This document shows positions 34,504 to 43,359 of a stretch of 64,000 bases of DNA, in pieces. The translations under genes were made by a program, and so were the position numbers. Each line of letters opens with the position of its first letter. The first letter of the stretch is position 1. The stretch is from JBBIIC01 sp037446725 (lineage in GTDB: Bacteria > Actinomycetota > Coriobacteriia > Anaerosomatales > SLCP01). A model generated the notes under the pieces. The model was not told the origin of the DNA and did no database searches. It saw nothing but the letters and a program-made list of their open reading frames with translations. Where the stretch lies: the NCBI GenBank assembly GCA_037446725.1, contig JBBIIC010000010.1, positions 1 to 64,000 on the forward strand. Direction: 5' to 3'.

Positions 34504-35111
34504 CAGGCCTCACTCTCATCCGCACCCGCCGCGCCGCGCCACTCGAGCGCCGCGGTCAGGTACAGGTCGTCTCCGCGGGCGTCGATGGCGACGAACGCAG
34601 GGAACCGGTCGAGCTCGAGACGCGCGAGCGCCTCGGTGCCGAGCTCGGGATAGCCCACCGTCTCGGCGGCGCGCACATGCGTGGCGAGCAGCGCCGCCAC
34701 ACCGCCCACCGCGGCGAAGTACACCGCTCCGTACTCGGCGCATGCACGGCGGACCTCCTCGGAGCGGGGGCCCTTGCCGATCGTCGCCACGATACCGGCG
34801 GCCAGAAGCGTCGGCGTCGCGCCGTCCATGCGCTTGGCGGTCGTCGGGCCGACCGCACCCGCCGGCCGACCGGCGGCGGGCGGCGTCGGGCCGGCGTAGA
34901 AGAGCGTCTGGCCGGCGAGCCCGTGGGGCAGCTCGCCCGCCACGCGCAGCTCGGCAAGCAGTCGCACGTGGGTCGCGTCACGCGCGGTGTAGACCGGGCC
35001 GCTCAGCACGACCTCGTCGCCGGCTCGCAGTGCGCGAAGCGCGTCCCGGCCGACCGGCAGCGACACCTCGATCGGGGCACCGCCGCCGCGCCTCCACACC
35101 GCCTCAGCCAT
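34503..35111 (-). CDS. Class I fumarase beta (C-terminal) subunit
   Basis: 202-residue Fe-S hydro-lyase C-terminal domain of the fumarate/tartrate dehydratase type. GDEVVLSGPVYTARDATHVR near 32-50, FYAGPTPP, GAVGPTTAKRMD near 88 and the ATIGKGPRSEEV segment are characteristic. With the alpha subunit encoded at 36572-37411 it should form an oxygen-sensitive [4Fe-4S] fumarase. Start ATG at 35111 overlaps the MFS gene by 8 bases. Unusually, the two subunit genes are separated by that transporter gene. Confidence 0.92.
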   Translation of the reverse strand: MAEAVWRRGGGAPIEVSLPVGRDALRALRAGDEVVLSGPVYTARDATHVRLLAELRVAGELPHGLAGQTLFYAGPTPPAAGRPAGAVGPTTAKRMDGATPTLLAAGIVATIGKGPRSEEVRRACAEYGAVYFAAVGGVAALLATHVRAAETVGYPELGTEALARLELDRFPAFVAIDARGDDLYLTAALEWRGAAGADESEA

Positions 35112-36570
35112 CCACCGTCGCCTCCTCGCACGCGCGCCATTCCAGCGTCCTGAAAGCATACACCGCTGCTCCTAGGACGATGAACGACGCGGCAATGAGC
35201 GCCACCTGAAGCCCGCTGACGCCAAGCGCCCCGAGGGTCTCGGGGTAGGCCCGCTGCAGTCGCTCGACACCGCGGGCGATGACGTCACCTAAGGGCGCCA
35301 TCAGCAGCATGGAGGCGAGCAGTGAGACCTTGATCACCGACTCGAGGGCGGTGAAGACCCGGCCTCGGATCTCATCTTCCACGGTCGCGACGACGTAGGT
35401 GTTGCCCGCCACCGTCACCGTGGCGATGCAGACCCCGGCGACGAGGGTAATGAGCGCCGCCACGGCATAGGAGCGCACGAGCGCGAACGCGAGCATCGCC
35501 AGGCCGAAGCCGCCCACCCCGCCGAGGAAGAGCAGTTGGAGCGTGACGCGTTCGGCGAGCCGGGGAACGACGAGTGCGCCGCCGACCATGCCGGTCGCAA
35601 GGAACACGAGCATGAACGAGGTGGGCGCGGCGGCGAGTTGCTCGAGCCAGGGTACCTCGTCGGCGAAGGGCACGCGACCGACGAGCTGCTGCGGCACGAT
35701 GACGAGCCCTATCGTGACGATCGCACCGCCCCCGAAGATCGCCATGCCTATCGTGACGAGCAGCCCGCGCAGCTCGCGGTGGTCGCGCAGGAAACGGAAT
35801 GCGTCCCTGACGTCCTTGCCGATGAGCTGCGGGTCGAGCCGAACTTCCTGCCGGTGCGTGTCGGAGACGAGCCGGATGCGCGAGATGAGCGCGGCCGACA
35901 CTATGAAGGTAAGCGAGTTGAGGAACACGCCCGCGCGGGGACCGAGCAGCGCCGGAGCGAGGGGGCCAACCAGCGCGTCGATGAGGGGCAGGCCGCTTTC
36001 GAGCACGATCCGGACGATCCGCTCGAACAGCGCGAGGAGCGCGCCCGACGCGGTCAACCCCACGAGCATCGCCGCCTGCTGGGTGGTGTAGGACAGGCCG
36101 TTGGCCGCGGCGACGTCCTCCTCGGCGACGAGGTGCGGTATGAGCGCGTTCTTGGCGGGATGGAAGAAGAGCGAGCCCACCTCCATGAGCAACACGATGA
36201 GGTAGATGAGTGCGAGCTGGTTGGTGAAAAGCAAGGTGAGCGTGAGCGCCGCTCTAGCCAGGTCGCACGCGATCATGAGCCTGCGCCGGTCGAAGCGGTC
36301 GACGAGGACCCCGGTGAGCGAGCTCAGCACAAGCGCGGGCAGGAGTTTCGCGATGAGGATGCCTGCCACGGCGAACGAAGAGCCGCCCGACAGCGACGTG
36401 ACGAGCGGCATGAGCAGGCCGATGACGAGCCAGTCCCCGATGCCGCTGACGAACTGGCTCGTCCACAGGCGGCGGAAGCCGGGATTGCCGAGCAGTCGCC
36501 CGTACACCCCGCGACGCGACTCGGGGGCGGCCGCACCGGCGGCCATACCGGGCTCGGGCGCCCGCTCCAC
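35104..36570 (-). CDS. MFS transporter
   Basis: 488 residues, about 12 membrane helices, of the MFS_3/EntS-like group. Helices 2-3 loop motif A is GVLVDRFDRRR near 86-96, and FRRLWTSQFVSGIGDWL opens the protein. A broken central region contains a 50-residue insertion between helices 5 and 6. Substrate unknown; its place between the two fumarase subunits might suggest a C4-dicarboxylate, but members of this group are mostly drug or siderophore exporters, so I do not assign one. Confidence 0.88.
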   Translation of the reverse strand: MERAPEPGMAAGAAAPESRRGVYGRLLGNPGFRRLWTSQFVSGIGDWLVIGLLMPLVTSLSGGSSFAVAGILIAKLLPALVLSSLTGVLVDRFDRRRLMIACDLARAALTLTLLFTNQLALIYLIVLLMEVGSLFFHPAKNALIPHLVAEEDVAAANGLSYTTQQAAMLVGLTASGALLALFERIVRIVLESGLPLIDALVGPLAPALLGPRAGVFLNSLTFIVSAALISRIRLVSDTHRQEVRLDPQLIGKDVRDAFRFLRDHRELRGLLVTIGMAIFGGGAIVTIGLVIVPQQLVGRVPFADEVPWLEQLAAAPTSFMLVFLATGMVGGALVVPRLAERVTLQLLFLGGVGGFGLAMLAFALVRSYAVAALITLVAGVCIATVTVAGNTYVVATVEDEIRGRVFTALESVIKVSLLASMLLMAPLGDVIARGVERLQRAYPETLGALGVSGLQVALIAASFIVLGAAVYAFRTLEWRACEEATVDG

Positions 36571-36571
36571 C

Positions 36572-37411
36572 TCAGCCGACCTCCACGCTCACCGAGCGCA
36601 CGGCCGAGCACCCCACGTTCACGGCCACCGGCAGAGAGGCGATGTGACACGGGTCCGTCAGCACGTGGACGGCGAGCGCCGTCACGGTCCCGCCGAACCC
36701 TCCCGGGCCGATGCCGAGCGCATCGATCTCCGCGTGCAGCCTGCGCTCGAGTCCGGCTACGCGCGGATCCGGATGCGCGCTACCGATCTCGCGCAGGAGG
36801 GCCTTCTTGGCAAGCCCGCCCACCTTGTCGAACGTCCCACCGACGCCGACGCCTACGAGCAGGGGCGGGCATGCCGCCGCGCCCGTGCGGGCGACCGTCT
36901 CGGTGACGAATCGCACGACACCCTCCACGCCGTCCCCGGGTGCGAGCATCTGAAGTGCTGACGCGTTGTCCGAGCCGCCCCCCTTGAGCATGACGTGGAC
37001 TGTCGCGCCGGTGCCGGGGCGCATCGCGACCTCGACGAAGGCCGGCGTGTTGTCGCCGGTGTTGGAGCGGTCGAACAGCGGGTCGCCTGTCATGCTCGTG
37101 CGCAGCCGCGCATCCTCGTAGGCGGACGCGACGGCGGCATCGATGAACCGGGCAGTCTCACTGCTCACACACACCTCGGTCCCGACCTCGAGGAGCACCC
37201 ACACCGAGCCGGTGTCCTGGCACAGAGGCACGCGGTCGGCCGAGGCGACCTCAGCGTTCTCGAGGAGCTGGCCGAGGACGGCGCGGCCGCGTGGCGAGCG
37301 CTCGCGCGCGAGCGCGGCGCGCATGGCCGCGAGAGCGTCCGGGCGCAGGGTGGTTGCGGCGCGGATGATGGCGTCGTAGACGGCGCGGCCGATGTCCTCG
37401 CCGGTCACCAT
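36572..37411 (-). CDS. Class I fumarase alpha (N-terminal) subunit
   Basis: 279-residue Fe-S hydro-lyase N-terminal domain. The three cluster cysteines are visible in PLCQDTGS near 62, ACPPLLVGVGVGG near 181 and VGCSAVRS near 267; HVMLKGGGSDNAS near 140 is also typical. ATG at 37411 shares bases with the mdh stop (TGATG); a GTG three bases upstream is possible. Interconverts fumarate and malate next to malate dehydrogenase. Confidence 0.93.
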   Translation of the reverse strand: MVTGEDIGRAVYDAIIRAATTLRPDALAAMRAALARERSPRGRAVLGQLLENAEVASADRVPLCQDTGSVWVLLEVGTEVCVSSETARFIDAAVASAYEDARLRTSMTGDPLFDRSNTGDNTPAFVEVAMRPGTGATVHVMLKGGGSDNASALQMLAPGDGVEGVVRFVTETVARTGAAACPPLLVGVGVGGTFDKVGGLAKKALLREIGSAHPDPRVAGLERRLHAEIDALGIGPGGFGGTVTALAVHVLTDPCHIASLPVAVNVGCSAVRSVSVEVG

Positions 37412-38349
37412 CACGCGTCCGGCAGGTCGAGGTCCGAGACCGCCTCGGCGACGGTCGCCGCCGACGCCTGGAGCGCGGCGAGCTCCTCGTTATCGAGTTC
37501 GAGCTCGACGACTCCCCGGACACCCGTGCGCCCGAGCCCGGCGGGTACAGAAAGGTAGACGCCGGAGATGCCGTACTCGCCTTCGAGGTAGACGCAGCTC
37601 GGCAGGGTCTGCCCGCTATCGCCGAGCACCGCCTCCACCATCGCAGTCACCGACGCGGCCGGGGCGTAGAACGCGCTCCCCGTCTTGAGCAGCGCCACGA
37701 CCTCGGCACCGCCGAACACCGTGCGCTGGACGAGCGCCTCGACGCGGTCCTTTGCAAGCAGTTCGGTGATCGGCGTGCCGTCGACAGTCGAGTGGCGAGG
37801 GAGCGGGACCATGGCATCGCCGTGCGCGCCGATCGCGAGCGCGCTGACCGAACCGATCGGCGCCCCGGTCTCCTCGGCGATGGCGTAGGCGAACCTCGCC
37901 GAGTCCAGCACGCCGCCCATGCCGAAGATGCGGCTCGACGGCAGACCGGAGACCTTCCAGCCGAGATAGGTCATCACGTCGAGGGGGTTCGTGACGCAGA
38001 TGACCACCGCGTCGGGCGAGGCCTCGACCGCGGCGCCGACGACAGCGCGCATGATCGCTCCATTGGCCGCGAGCAGATCGTCACGGGTCATACCCGGTTT
38101 GCGCGGCAGGCCTGCGGTGATGACCACCACGTCCGAGCCCGCCGTGTCCGCGTAGTCGTTCGTGCCCGATACCGTCGGTGCGAACCGCTCCACGGACCGG
38201 CTGTGCATCATGTCGAGCGCCTTGCCCTGGGGCAGACCATCGGCCACGTCGACCATCACCACGTCGGCCATACCCTTGTTGAGCAGCAGGAACGCCGTGG
38301 TGGCGCCGACCTGCCCCGCACCGACGACGGTCACCTTCGGCCGAGTCAT
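37411..38349 (-). CDS. mdh: Malate dehydrogenase
   Basis: LDH-like NAD-dependent malate dehydrogenase, 312 residues. GAGQVGATTA near 8-17 and VVMVDVADG (NAD-preferring Asp) near 34, substrate-specific LPRKPGMTRDD near 82-92 (Arg-rich, as in MDH), CVTNPLDVMTY near 118, and catalytic His in AIGAHGDAMVP near 174. ATG at 38349 is chosen for GAGAGGGG upstream. It leads an operon running through fumarase, tmk, holB and ricT to tRNA-Thr. Confidence 0.96.
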   Translation of the reverse strand: MTRPKVTVVGAGQVGATTAFLLLNKGMADVVMVDVADGLPQGKALDMMHSRSVERFAPTVSGTNDYADTAGSDVVVITAGLPRKPGMTRDDLLAANGAIMRAVVGAAVEASPDAVVICVTNPLDVMTYLGWKVSGLPSSRIFGMGGVLDSARFAYAIAEETGAPIGSVSALAIGAHGDAMVPLPRHSTVDGTPITELLAKDRVEALVQRTVFGGAEVVALLKTGSAFYAPAASVTAMVEAVLGDSGQTLPSCVYLEGEYGISGVYLSVPAGLGRTGVRGVVELELDNEELAALQASAATVAEAVSDLDLPDA

Positions 38350-38437
38350 CCGCACCCCTCTCAACGGGTCCCGGGCGCATCGGCACCCGGAGAGACGTCT
38401 GACACGCGGCGCGACACGGCACCGCCTTCGAAGGTGG

Positions 38438-38443
38438 ATTCTA
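38438..38443 (-). promoter_or_regulatory. Candidate mdh operon -10 box
   Basis: Minus-strand TAGAAT about 90 bases before the mdh start. The leader contains a CCGGG/CCCGG hairpin (38371-38390). No clear -35. Confidence 0.35.
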
Positions 38444-38457
38444 CCACCCGTCGTTCC

Positions 38458-39141
38458 TCAGGACAGGTCGGCGGGATAGTCCACGGACGGCTTGCGGCCC
38501 TCGTGAACCGCGAGCCGCTGCGCGAGTATCGGGGGAAGCTCGGGTAGGAGGAGCCCCGGTTCAGGCGCCGGGATCGGCACCTCGAGGTCCGCGAGAAGCA
38601 GCTCATCGTCGACGCCGGTCGCCTCGGCCACCATCTGGCCGGCGTGGATAATCGCGCTCGTGCCGCGACAGCCGTCATGACCGGCACCTCCCGAGCACTC
38701 GGCGACGAGCAGGAGTCCGGCGAGCGCGGGCGAGCACCCGAGCGCGTACTCGAGCACGGCCTCGGCCTGCAGCTCGGACTCGGCACGCACGCGCCAGATC
38801 ACGGTGTCGAGCCGCTCGGCGACGAGGTCCCTGACGACCGGCTCACGCAGACAGGCGTCTCCGGCCACGAGCGCGGTCCTGCCGAGTCTCGTCTCGACGA
38901 TGCGGGGGGCGACCTCGTCCGCCACGAACGACATGAACAGCGTCGCGCCGTCCAGGCACCCTTCGATGCGCGCGAGGAGTGCCTCCCGCTCGGCCGGCGG
39001 AAGACCGGCAAGCGAGGGGACATGCGGACAGGCCACCGCCTCCGCACCGGCGGCACAGGCCATGCGCCCAAGATCGACGAGCGCGTCGGCATCGACGTGG
39101 GCATCACCGCGCGCCCTGTGGTGGATCAGCGCGATCTTCAC
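38458..39141 (-). CDS. Degenerate nitrilase-fold (carbon-nitrogen hydrolase-like) protein
   Basis: 227 residues. The general course of a C-N hydrolase is recognisable: MKIALIHHRARGDAHVDAD at the start, a middle TALVAGDACLREPVVRDLVAERLDTVIWRV that aligns with the usual Cys-Tyr-Asp-x-Arg-Phe-Pro-Glu strand, and a C-terminal GTSAIIHAGQMVAEA..DDELLLADLEVP that aligns with the closing strands. In my alignment the catalytic Cys position is Ala, and the expected active-site Glu and Lys are not evident, so it may not be an amidase. It stands alone between mdh and topA. The family call is moderate. Confidence 0.5.
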   Translation of the reverse strand: MKIALIHHRARGDAHVDADALVDLGRMACAAGAEAVACPHVPSLAGLPPAEREALLARIEGCLDGATLFMSFVADEVAPRIVETRLGRTALVAGDACLREPVVRDLVAERLDTVIWRVRAESELQAEAVLEYALGCSPALAGLLLVAECSGGAGHDGCRGTSAIIHAGQMVAEATGVDDELLLADLEVPIPAPEPGLLLPELPPILAQRLAVHEGRKPSVDYPADLS

Positions 39142-39213
39142 GAGGGCCTCCCTTCCGTCGGTCGACAGAGGGCTACTCAGGAGATACCCCGAACGACGTC
39201 GCTTTCCCTGCTC

Positions 39214-41643
39214 CTAGGTGCCTTTCTTGGGCGTGCCACGCTTCGCCGAACGGCCCTTCGAGCCGCCCTTCACCGCGCCCTTCGCTCCCCGCCCGCGGGT
39301 CGCGCCACGGCCGCGCGCATCGGCCGCGCGCGCGGGACACTCGGGGTCGACGCAGATCTTCCACGGGCCCTTCTTCGTGTGCACGATGACCTTGGGCGCG
39401 CCGCACGGCTCGCACGTCTCCTCGGTCGCCTCGATCTCGCCCGACTGCGGAAGCGGGTAGGAGACGGGGTGCTCCTTCGCGTCGTAGTTCACGCAACGGA
39501 TGTAGCGGTTGCCCACCGGCGAGTAGCGCACGCGCAGCTCGGCACCGTCCACCGGGCAGCGCCCGACGAGGATCTCCGGGCCCTTCTTGGTCGGGCACTC
39601 GGTGCTCAAGCACATCACGCGCGCCGGCCGCTTGAACTGCATGACGCGGACCTGGTGGCTGCCGCACTCGGGACACGTCTCCTCGACCGCGGCGTAACGG
39701 GCGTTCTTCGGGAGCGGGTACGTGACCGAGCACTCAGGGTAGCCCTGGCAGCCGACGAAGTATGAGCGGCTCTTCGGTGAGTACTTGATGAGCAGGTCGT
39801 GGCCGGATTCAGGACAGGTGCCCACCTTCGCGTCCTCATCAGCCGCTGCCTTGAGCAGTTCGCCGACCTCCGGCACGTGTTCGAGCAGCGCGCCCATGAC
39901 ATCGGCGAGCAGCGTGCGCGAGTGGCCAACAACCTGGGCGCGCTTCGCCTCGGCCCGCGCGATCTCGTCCATCTCACGGTCGAGCTCGGCGGTCATCTCG
40001 GGCGTGGTGATCCGCTCGGCGTGCGTGACGAGCGCGTTGACTACGCTGATCCCCTTGCACGTCGGCTGGATCGGATCGCCGCTCACGTACTTGCGGTCAT
40101 AAAGGGTCTGGATGATGTCGTGGCGCGTGGCCTTCGTGCCCAGGCCGAGCTTCTCCATTTCCTGGATCATCTTGCCCTGGCTGTAGCGCGCGGGGGGCAG
40201 GGTCTGCTTGGCGTCCATCTCGGCGCCGAGGAACTTCACGGTCTCGCCCTCGGCAAGCGCTGGCAGGTGCTCTTCCTTCTTCATGCCGTACGGATAGACC
40301 GCACGGAAACCCGGCGTGACCACCACGTCACCGCGTGCGACGAAGCGCTCACCGGTCACGTCGATGTCTACCTTCGTGCTTTCGATGAGCGCGGGGTCGG
40401 AGAGCGTTGCGAGGAAGCGGCGCGCCACGAGGTTGTAGAGCTTGTACTCCTCGGGCTTGAGCTTCTCGGGATCCGCAGCGCCGGTCGGGTGGATCGGCGG
40501 GTGGTCGGTCGTCTCCTTCGGACCGCGCGTGGCCGAGAGCGCGCCGCGCTTGAGCAGGGCAGCGACGTGTTGGTGGTACGCGGGGACCTTGTCGAGCTCG
40601 CGCAGGATCGTGTGCAGCTCGAGGCTCGGCGGATAGACGGTGTTGTCCACGCGCGGATAGGAGATCAGGCCGCTCATGTAGAGCGACTCGGCGATGCGCA
40701 TCGTGCGCGAGGGCGAGAGCCCCTCCGCGGCCGCCGCGGCCTGCAGCGCGGTGGTGTTGAACGGGGTCGGCGGCTTGGCGGCGCGCCGGTTCTTCGAGAC
40801 CTCGACGACCGTGCCCGTGCTCGCGCTGGCGACCGCCGCCATCACGCGCTCGGCCTCGGCCACATCGCCGAAGCGCTCGGTTGCGTGCGACGCGGAGAAC
40901 GCGGTCTCCTCGGCGTCGGCGGCACCCCGTGGTGCGATCCGTGCCTTGACGGTCCAGTAGTCCTCGGGGACGAACGCGTCGCGCTCGCGTTCGCGGTCCA
41001 CGATGAGCTTGAGCGTCGGCGTCTGCACGCGGCCCGCCGAGAGCATGTCGCCCCACGCCCGCTTGGACGCGGCGTTGGACGCGAGCGTGAGGTAGCGCGT
41101 GAGCACCGCGCCCCATACGAGATCGATGTCCTGACGGGTGGCGCCGGCGTCGGCCAGCTCCTCGGAGAGCTCGTCCTGCTCAGCGAAGGCCCGTTCGATC
41201 TCGTCCTTGGTGATGGCCGAGAAGCGCACCCGGGCGACGGGCACGTCTGCGTTCACGCGGCGCACGACGTCGCGGGCGTCCGCGCCGATGAGCTCGCCCT
41301 CGCGGTCGTAGTCGGTCGCGATTATCACGTGCTCGGCCTTCTTGGCGAGGTTCTCGAGCGAGCGGATGATGCCCTTCTCGGCACCCTCCTTGAGCACCGG
41401 CGCCTGCACCAGGGTGGGAAGCGAGTCGAGCTTCCACTTCTTCAGGTCCACCCCGTCGACCTGCTCGGGGAAGTCGACCTTCATGATGTGGCCCTTGAGC
41501 CCGATGCTCACCCAGTCCTCGCCGTCGCGGCGAAACCGGTAGACCGGCGTGTTGTAGACCTTGTCGGTGGTGGGTTTGCCGACAGCGAGGATCTCAGCGA
41601 TCCTGCGCGCGGCGATGTTCTTCTCAGAGACGACCAGGCGCAT
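39214..41643 (-). CDS. topA: DNA topoisomerase I, archaeal-like type IA
   Basis: Relaxes negative supercoils via a 5'-phosphotyrosine. 809 residues. Toprim domain starts RLVVSEKNIAARRIAEIL, with acidic motif ATDYDREGELIG near 110; the active Tyr is in LISYPRVDNTVYP near 320. These phrases resemble archaeal topoisomerase I rather than the ISYMRTDS of ordinary bacterial TopA. The C-terminus has zinc-ribbon-like units (CPESGH..C..C, CPECG..C..C, CPVDG..C, CEPCG..C..C) and a basic Gly/Arg/Lys tail. ATG at 41643 starts at the conserved region with AGGA ten bases upstream; GTG at 41673 is an alternative. Confidence 0.93.
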   Translation of the reverse strand: MRLVVSEKNIAARRIAEILAVGKPTTDKVYNTPVYRFRRDGEDWVSIGLKGHIMKVDFPEQVDGVDLKKWKLDSLPTLVQAPVLKEGAEKGIIRSLENLAKKAEHVIIATDYDREGELIGADARDVVRRVNADVPVARVRFSAITKDEIERAFAEQDELSEELADAGATRQDIDLVWGAVLTRYLTLASNAASKRAWGDMLSAGRVQTPTLKLIVDRERERDAFVPEDYWTVKARIAPRGAADAEETAFSASHATERFGDVAEAERVMAAVASASTGTVVEVSKNRRAAKPPTPFNTTALQAAAAAEGLSPSRTMRIAESLYMSGLISYPRVDNTVYPPSLELHTILRELDKVPAYHQHVAALLKRGALSATRGPKETTDHPPIHPTGAADPEKLKPEEYKLYNLVARRFLATLSDPALIESTKVDIDVTGERFVARGDVVVTPGFRAVYPYGMKKEEHLPALAEGETVKFLGAEMDAKQTLPPARYSQGKMIQEMEKLGLGTKATRHDIIQTLYDRKYVSGDPIQPTCKGISVVNALVTHAERITTPEMTAELDREMDEIARAEAKRAQVVGHSRTLLADVMGALLEHVPEVGELLKAAADEDAKVGTCPESGHDLLIKYSPKSRSYFVGCQGYPECSVTYPLPKNARYAAVEETCPECGSHQVRVMQFKRPARVMCLSTECPTKKGPEILVGRCPVDGAELRVRYSPVGNRYIRCVNYDAKEHPVSYPLPQSGEIEATEETCEPCGAPKVIVHTKKGPWKICVDPECPARAADARGRGATRGRGAKGAVKGGSKGRSAKRGTPKKGT

Positions 41644-41683
41644 ACGGTTCGGGTCCTGTTCTTCAGAGGGCACGTCGGTTGCG

Positions 41684-41689
41684 AGTATA
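41684..41689 (-). promoter_or_regulatory. Candidate topA -10 box
   Basis: Minus-strand TATACT inside the palindrome AGTATATACT. Predicted start is only a few bases before the alternative GTG start of topA, and 34 bases before the ATG. Confidence 0.35.
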
Positions 41690-41721
41690 TACTGCGCGTC
41701 AACCCGAACCCTACCGGACCT

Positions 41722-42273
41722 TTACAGGCCGAGCTCCTCCGAACGCGCCTGCATGGCCTCGAGCGCGACCGACAGGAACTCCTCGCGCGTGATCCCGAGC
41801 GAGGTGCAGGTGCCCATCTGCTCGCGGTTCGCACCGCGCGCGAACGCCTTCTCCTTCCAGCGCTTCTTCAGCGAGCGGACTTCGACGCCCGCAAGCGACT
41901 TGTCGGGGCGTACGAGCGCTGCGGCGACGATGAATCCGGTGAGCGGATCGGCGGCGTAGAGCGCTCGGTCCATGTCGGTCTCAAGCGGCACGTGACAGGC
42001 GTGCGCGAGGATCGCGTGCACGATCTCTTCATCGACCACGCCTGCGAGCTCCTCGGCGGCCCCGCGCGCGTGGCGTTCCGGGTCCTCAGACGTCTCGGCG
42101 TAGTCGAGGTCGTGCAGCAGCCCCGCGAGCCCCCAGCGCGCGACGTCGGTGTCCGGCCGGCCGAGGTGGCGCGCGAGCGCCTCCATAATGACCTCGGCCG
42201 CGATGCAGTGGTTCACGAGGTTGCGATTGGGAATCCGCTCGCGGACGAGCGCGAGCGCGGCGTCACGGTCCAT
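41722..42273 (-). CDS. HD-domain phosphohydrolase
   Basis: 183 residues. HD motif: His in NHCIAAEVI near 21, HD in GLLHDLDYAE near 53, with a further ILAHACH near 88 and a final Asp in YAADPLTGFI near 108. This is the HDIG-like cytosolic hydrolase type found in many Gram-positives; substrate unknown. Last gene of the tat-hyp transcript, 18 bases after hypB. Confidence 0.85.
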   Translation of the reverse strand: MDRDAALALVRERIPNRNLVNHCIAAEVIMEALARHLGRPDTDVARWGLAGLLHDLDYAETSEDPERHARGAAEELAGVVDEEIVHAILAHACHVPLETDMDRALYAADPLTGFIVAAALVRPDKSLAGVEVRSLKKRWKEKAFARGANREQMGTCTSLGITREEFLSVALEAMQARSEELGL

Positions 42274-42291
42274 GAGGCTCCTCCCCGGCTA

Positions 42292-42978
42292 TCAGGTGGT
42301 GCCGGCGGCTCTCCGGCCCGCCGCGGCGCGCTGCCGCTCGATGCGCCCGGTGAGCCACTCGGCCCAGGCGTCCACGCCCTGCCCCTTTGTCGCGGACATC
42401 GGGAACACCGGGACGTTTGCGTTCAGGCGGCGGACGACCTCGCGGAACTCGGACTCGTCGAAGTCGAAGACCGGCATGGTGTCGTACTTGTTGAGGATGA
42501 CCGCCTCGGCCCGGGCGAAGATGTTCGGGTACTTGTAGGGCTTGTCGTGGCCCTCGGGCACCGAGAGGATCATCACCTTGGCGTGCTCGCCGAGGTCGAA
42601 GTCGGTCGGGCAGACGAGGTTGCCGACGTTCTCGACAATGAGCAGGTCGATCTCGGCGATTTCGAGCGTGTCGACCGCACGGCGGATCATGTCGCTTTCT
42701 AGGTGGCACGCGCCGCCGGTGTTGATCTGTACCGCCGGCACGCCGTGCGCCTTGATCTTCCGCGCGTCGACATCGCTCGCTATGTCGCCCTCGATGACGG
42801 CGATGCGGTAGCGGTCGCGCAGCTCCGCGATCGTCGCGAGAATCGTCGAGGTCTTGCCGGCTCCGGGCGAGGCGAGCAGGTCGAGCACGAACACCCCGTG
42901 CTCGTCGAAGAGCGCACGGTTCTCGGTCGCGAAGCGCTCGTTGCGGTCGAATATCGGCTTGGAGACGTCTATCTTCAC
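42292..42978 (-). CDS. hypB: Hydrogenase nickel incorporation GTPase HypB
   Basis: 228 residues; GTPase that drives nickel insertion into [NiFe]-hydrogenase. P-loop LLASPGAGKTSTI near 35-47, GDIASDVDARKI near 64, the metal-site Cys and His in GGACHLE near 88, ENVGNLVCP near 115, and NKYD near 162. The His-rich nickel-storage N-terminus of some HypBs is absent. GTG start overlaps hypA (GTGA). No hydrogenase structural genes are in the window. Confidence 0.95.
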   Translation of the reverse strand: MKIDVSKPIFDRNERFATENRALFDEHGVFVLDLLASPGAGKTSTILATIAELRDRYRIAVIEGDIASDVDARKIKAHGVPAVQINTGGACHLESDMIRRAVDTLEIAEIDLLIVENVGNLVCPTDFDLGEHAKVMILSVPEGHDKPYKYPNIFARAEAVILNKYDTMPVFDFDESEFREVVRRLNANVPVFPMSATKGQGVDAWAEWLTGRIERQRAAAGRRAAGTT

Positions 42979-43349
42979 GGCGTGTCCTCACCGCCTCCTT
43001 CGCCCGGCAGCTCCACGTCGACGGACTCGATCAAAAGCTCTCGGCCCTCGATCAGCTCGCAGAACGGGTTGCCGCACTGCGGGCACACGACGTCGAAGCG
43101 CCCGTGCGTGAAGACCTCGCCGCACTGGTGGCACTTCGAGCGTGGCTCGACCCAGTTCACCGTGAGCGTCGCGCCCTCGGCAAGCGTGCCAGGCGCAAGC
43201 GCCTCGAACGCGAAGTCGAGCGCCTCTTGCATGATCTCGGTGAGCATGCCCACACGGATGACGATCTCGTTGATGCGAACGGCGTCCTCGCGCGCGGCCG
43301 TCTCGACCGAGGCGGTGACGATGCCGCTGACTACGCCCATCTCGTGCAC
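42975..43349 (-). CDS. hypA: Hydrogenase nickel metallochaperone HypA
   Basis: 124 residues. Begins M(GTG)-H-E-M-G, where the N-terminal Met-His-Glu binds nickel, and has the zinc site CHQCG near 75 and CPQCG near 92. GTG at 43349 must be the start because the nickel site needs His at position 2; the frame is open upstream inside tatC. Ten bases after tatC. Confidence 0.94.
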   Translation of the reverse strand: MHEMGVVSGIVTASVETAAREDAVRINEIVIRVGMLTEIMQEALDFAFEALAPGTLAEGATLTVNWVEPRSKCHQCGEVFTHGRFDVVCPQCGNPFCELIEGRELLIESVDVELPGEGGGEDTP

Positions 43350-43359
43350 AGCTCTTCCC

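Noticed and set aside
39799..42702. A 967-residue open frame on the plus strand
   Set aside because: Antisense to topA, the HD gene and hypB; composition is that of a GC-rich shadow, with no recognisable domain.
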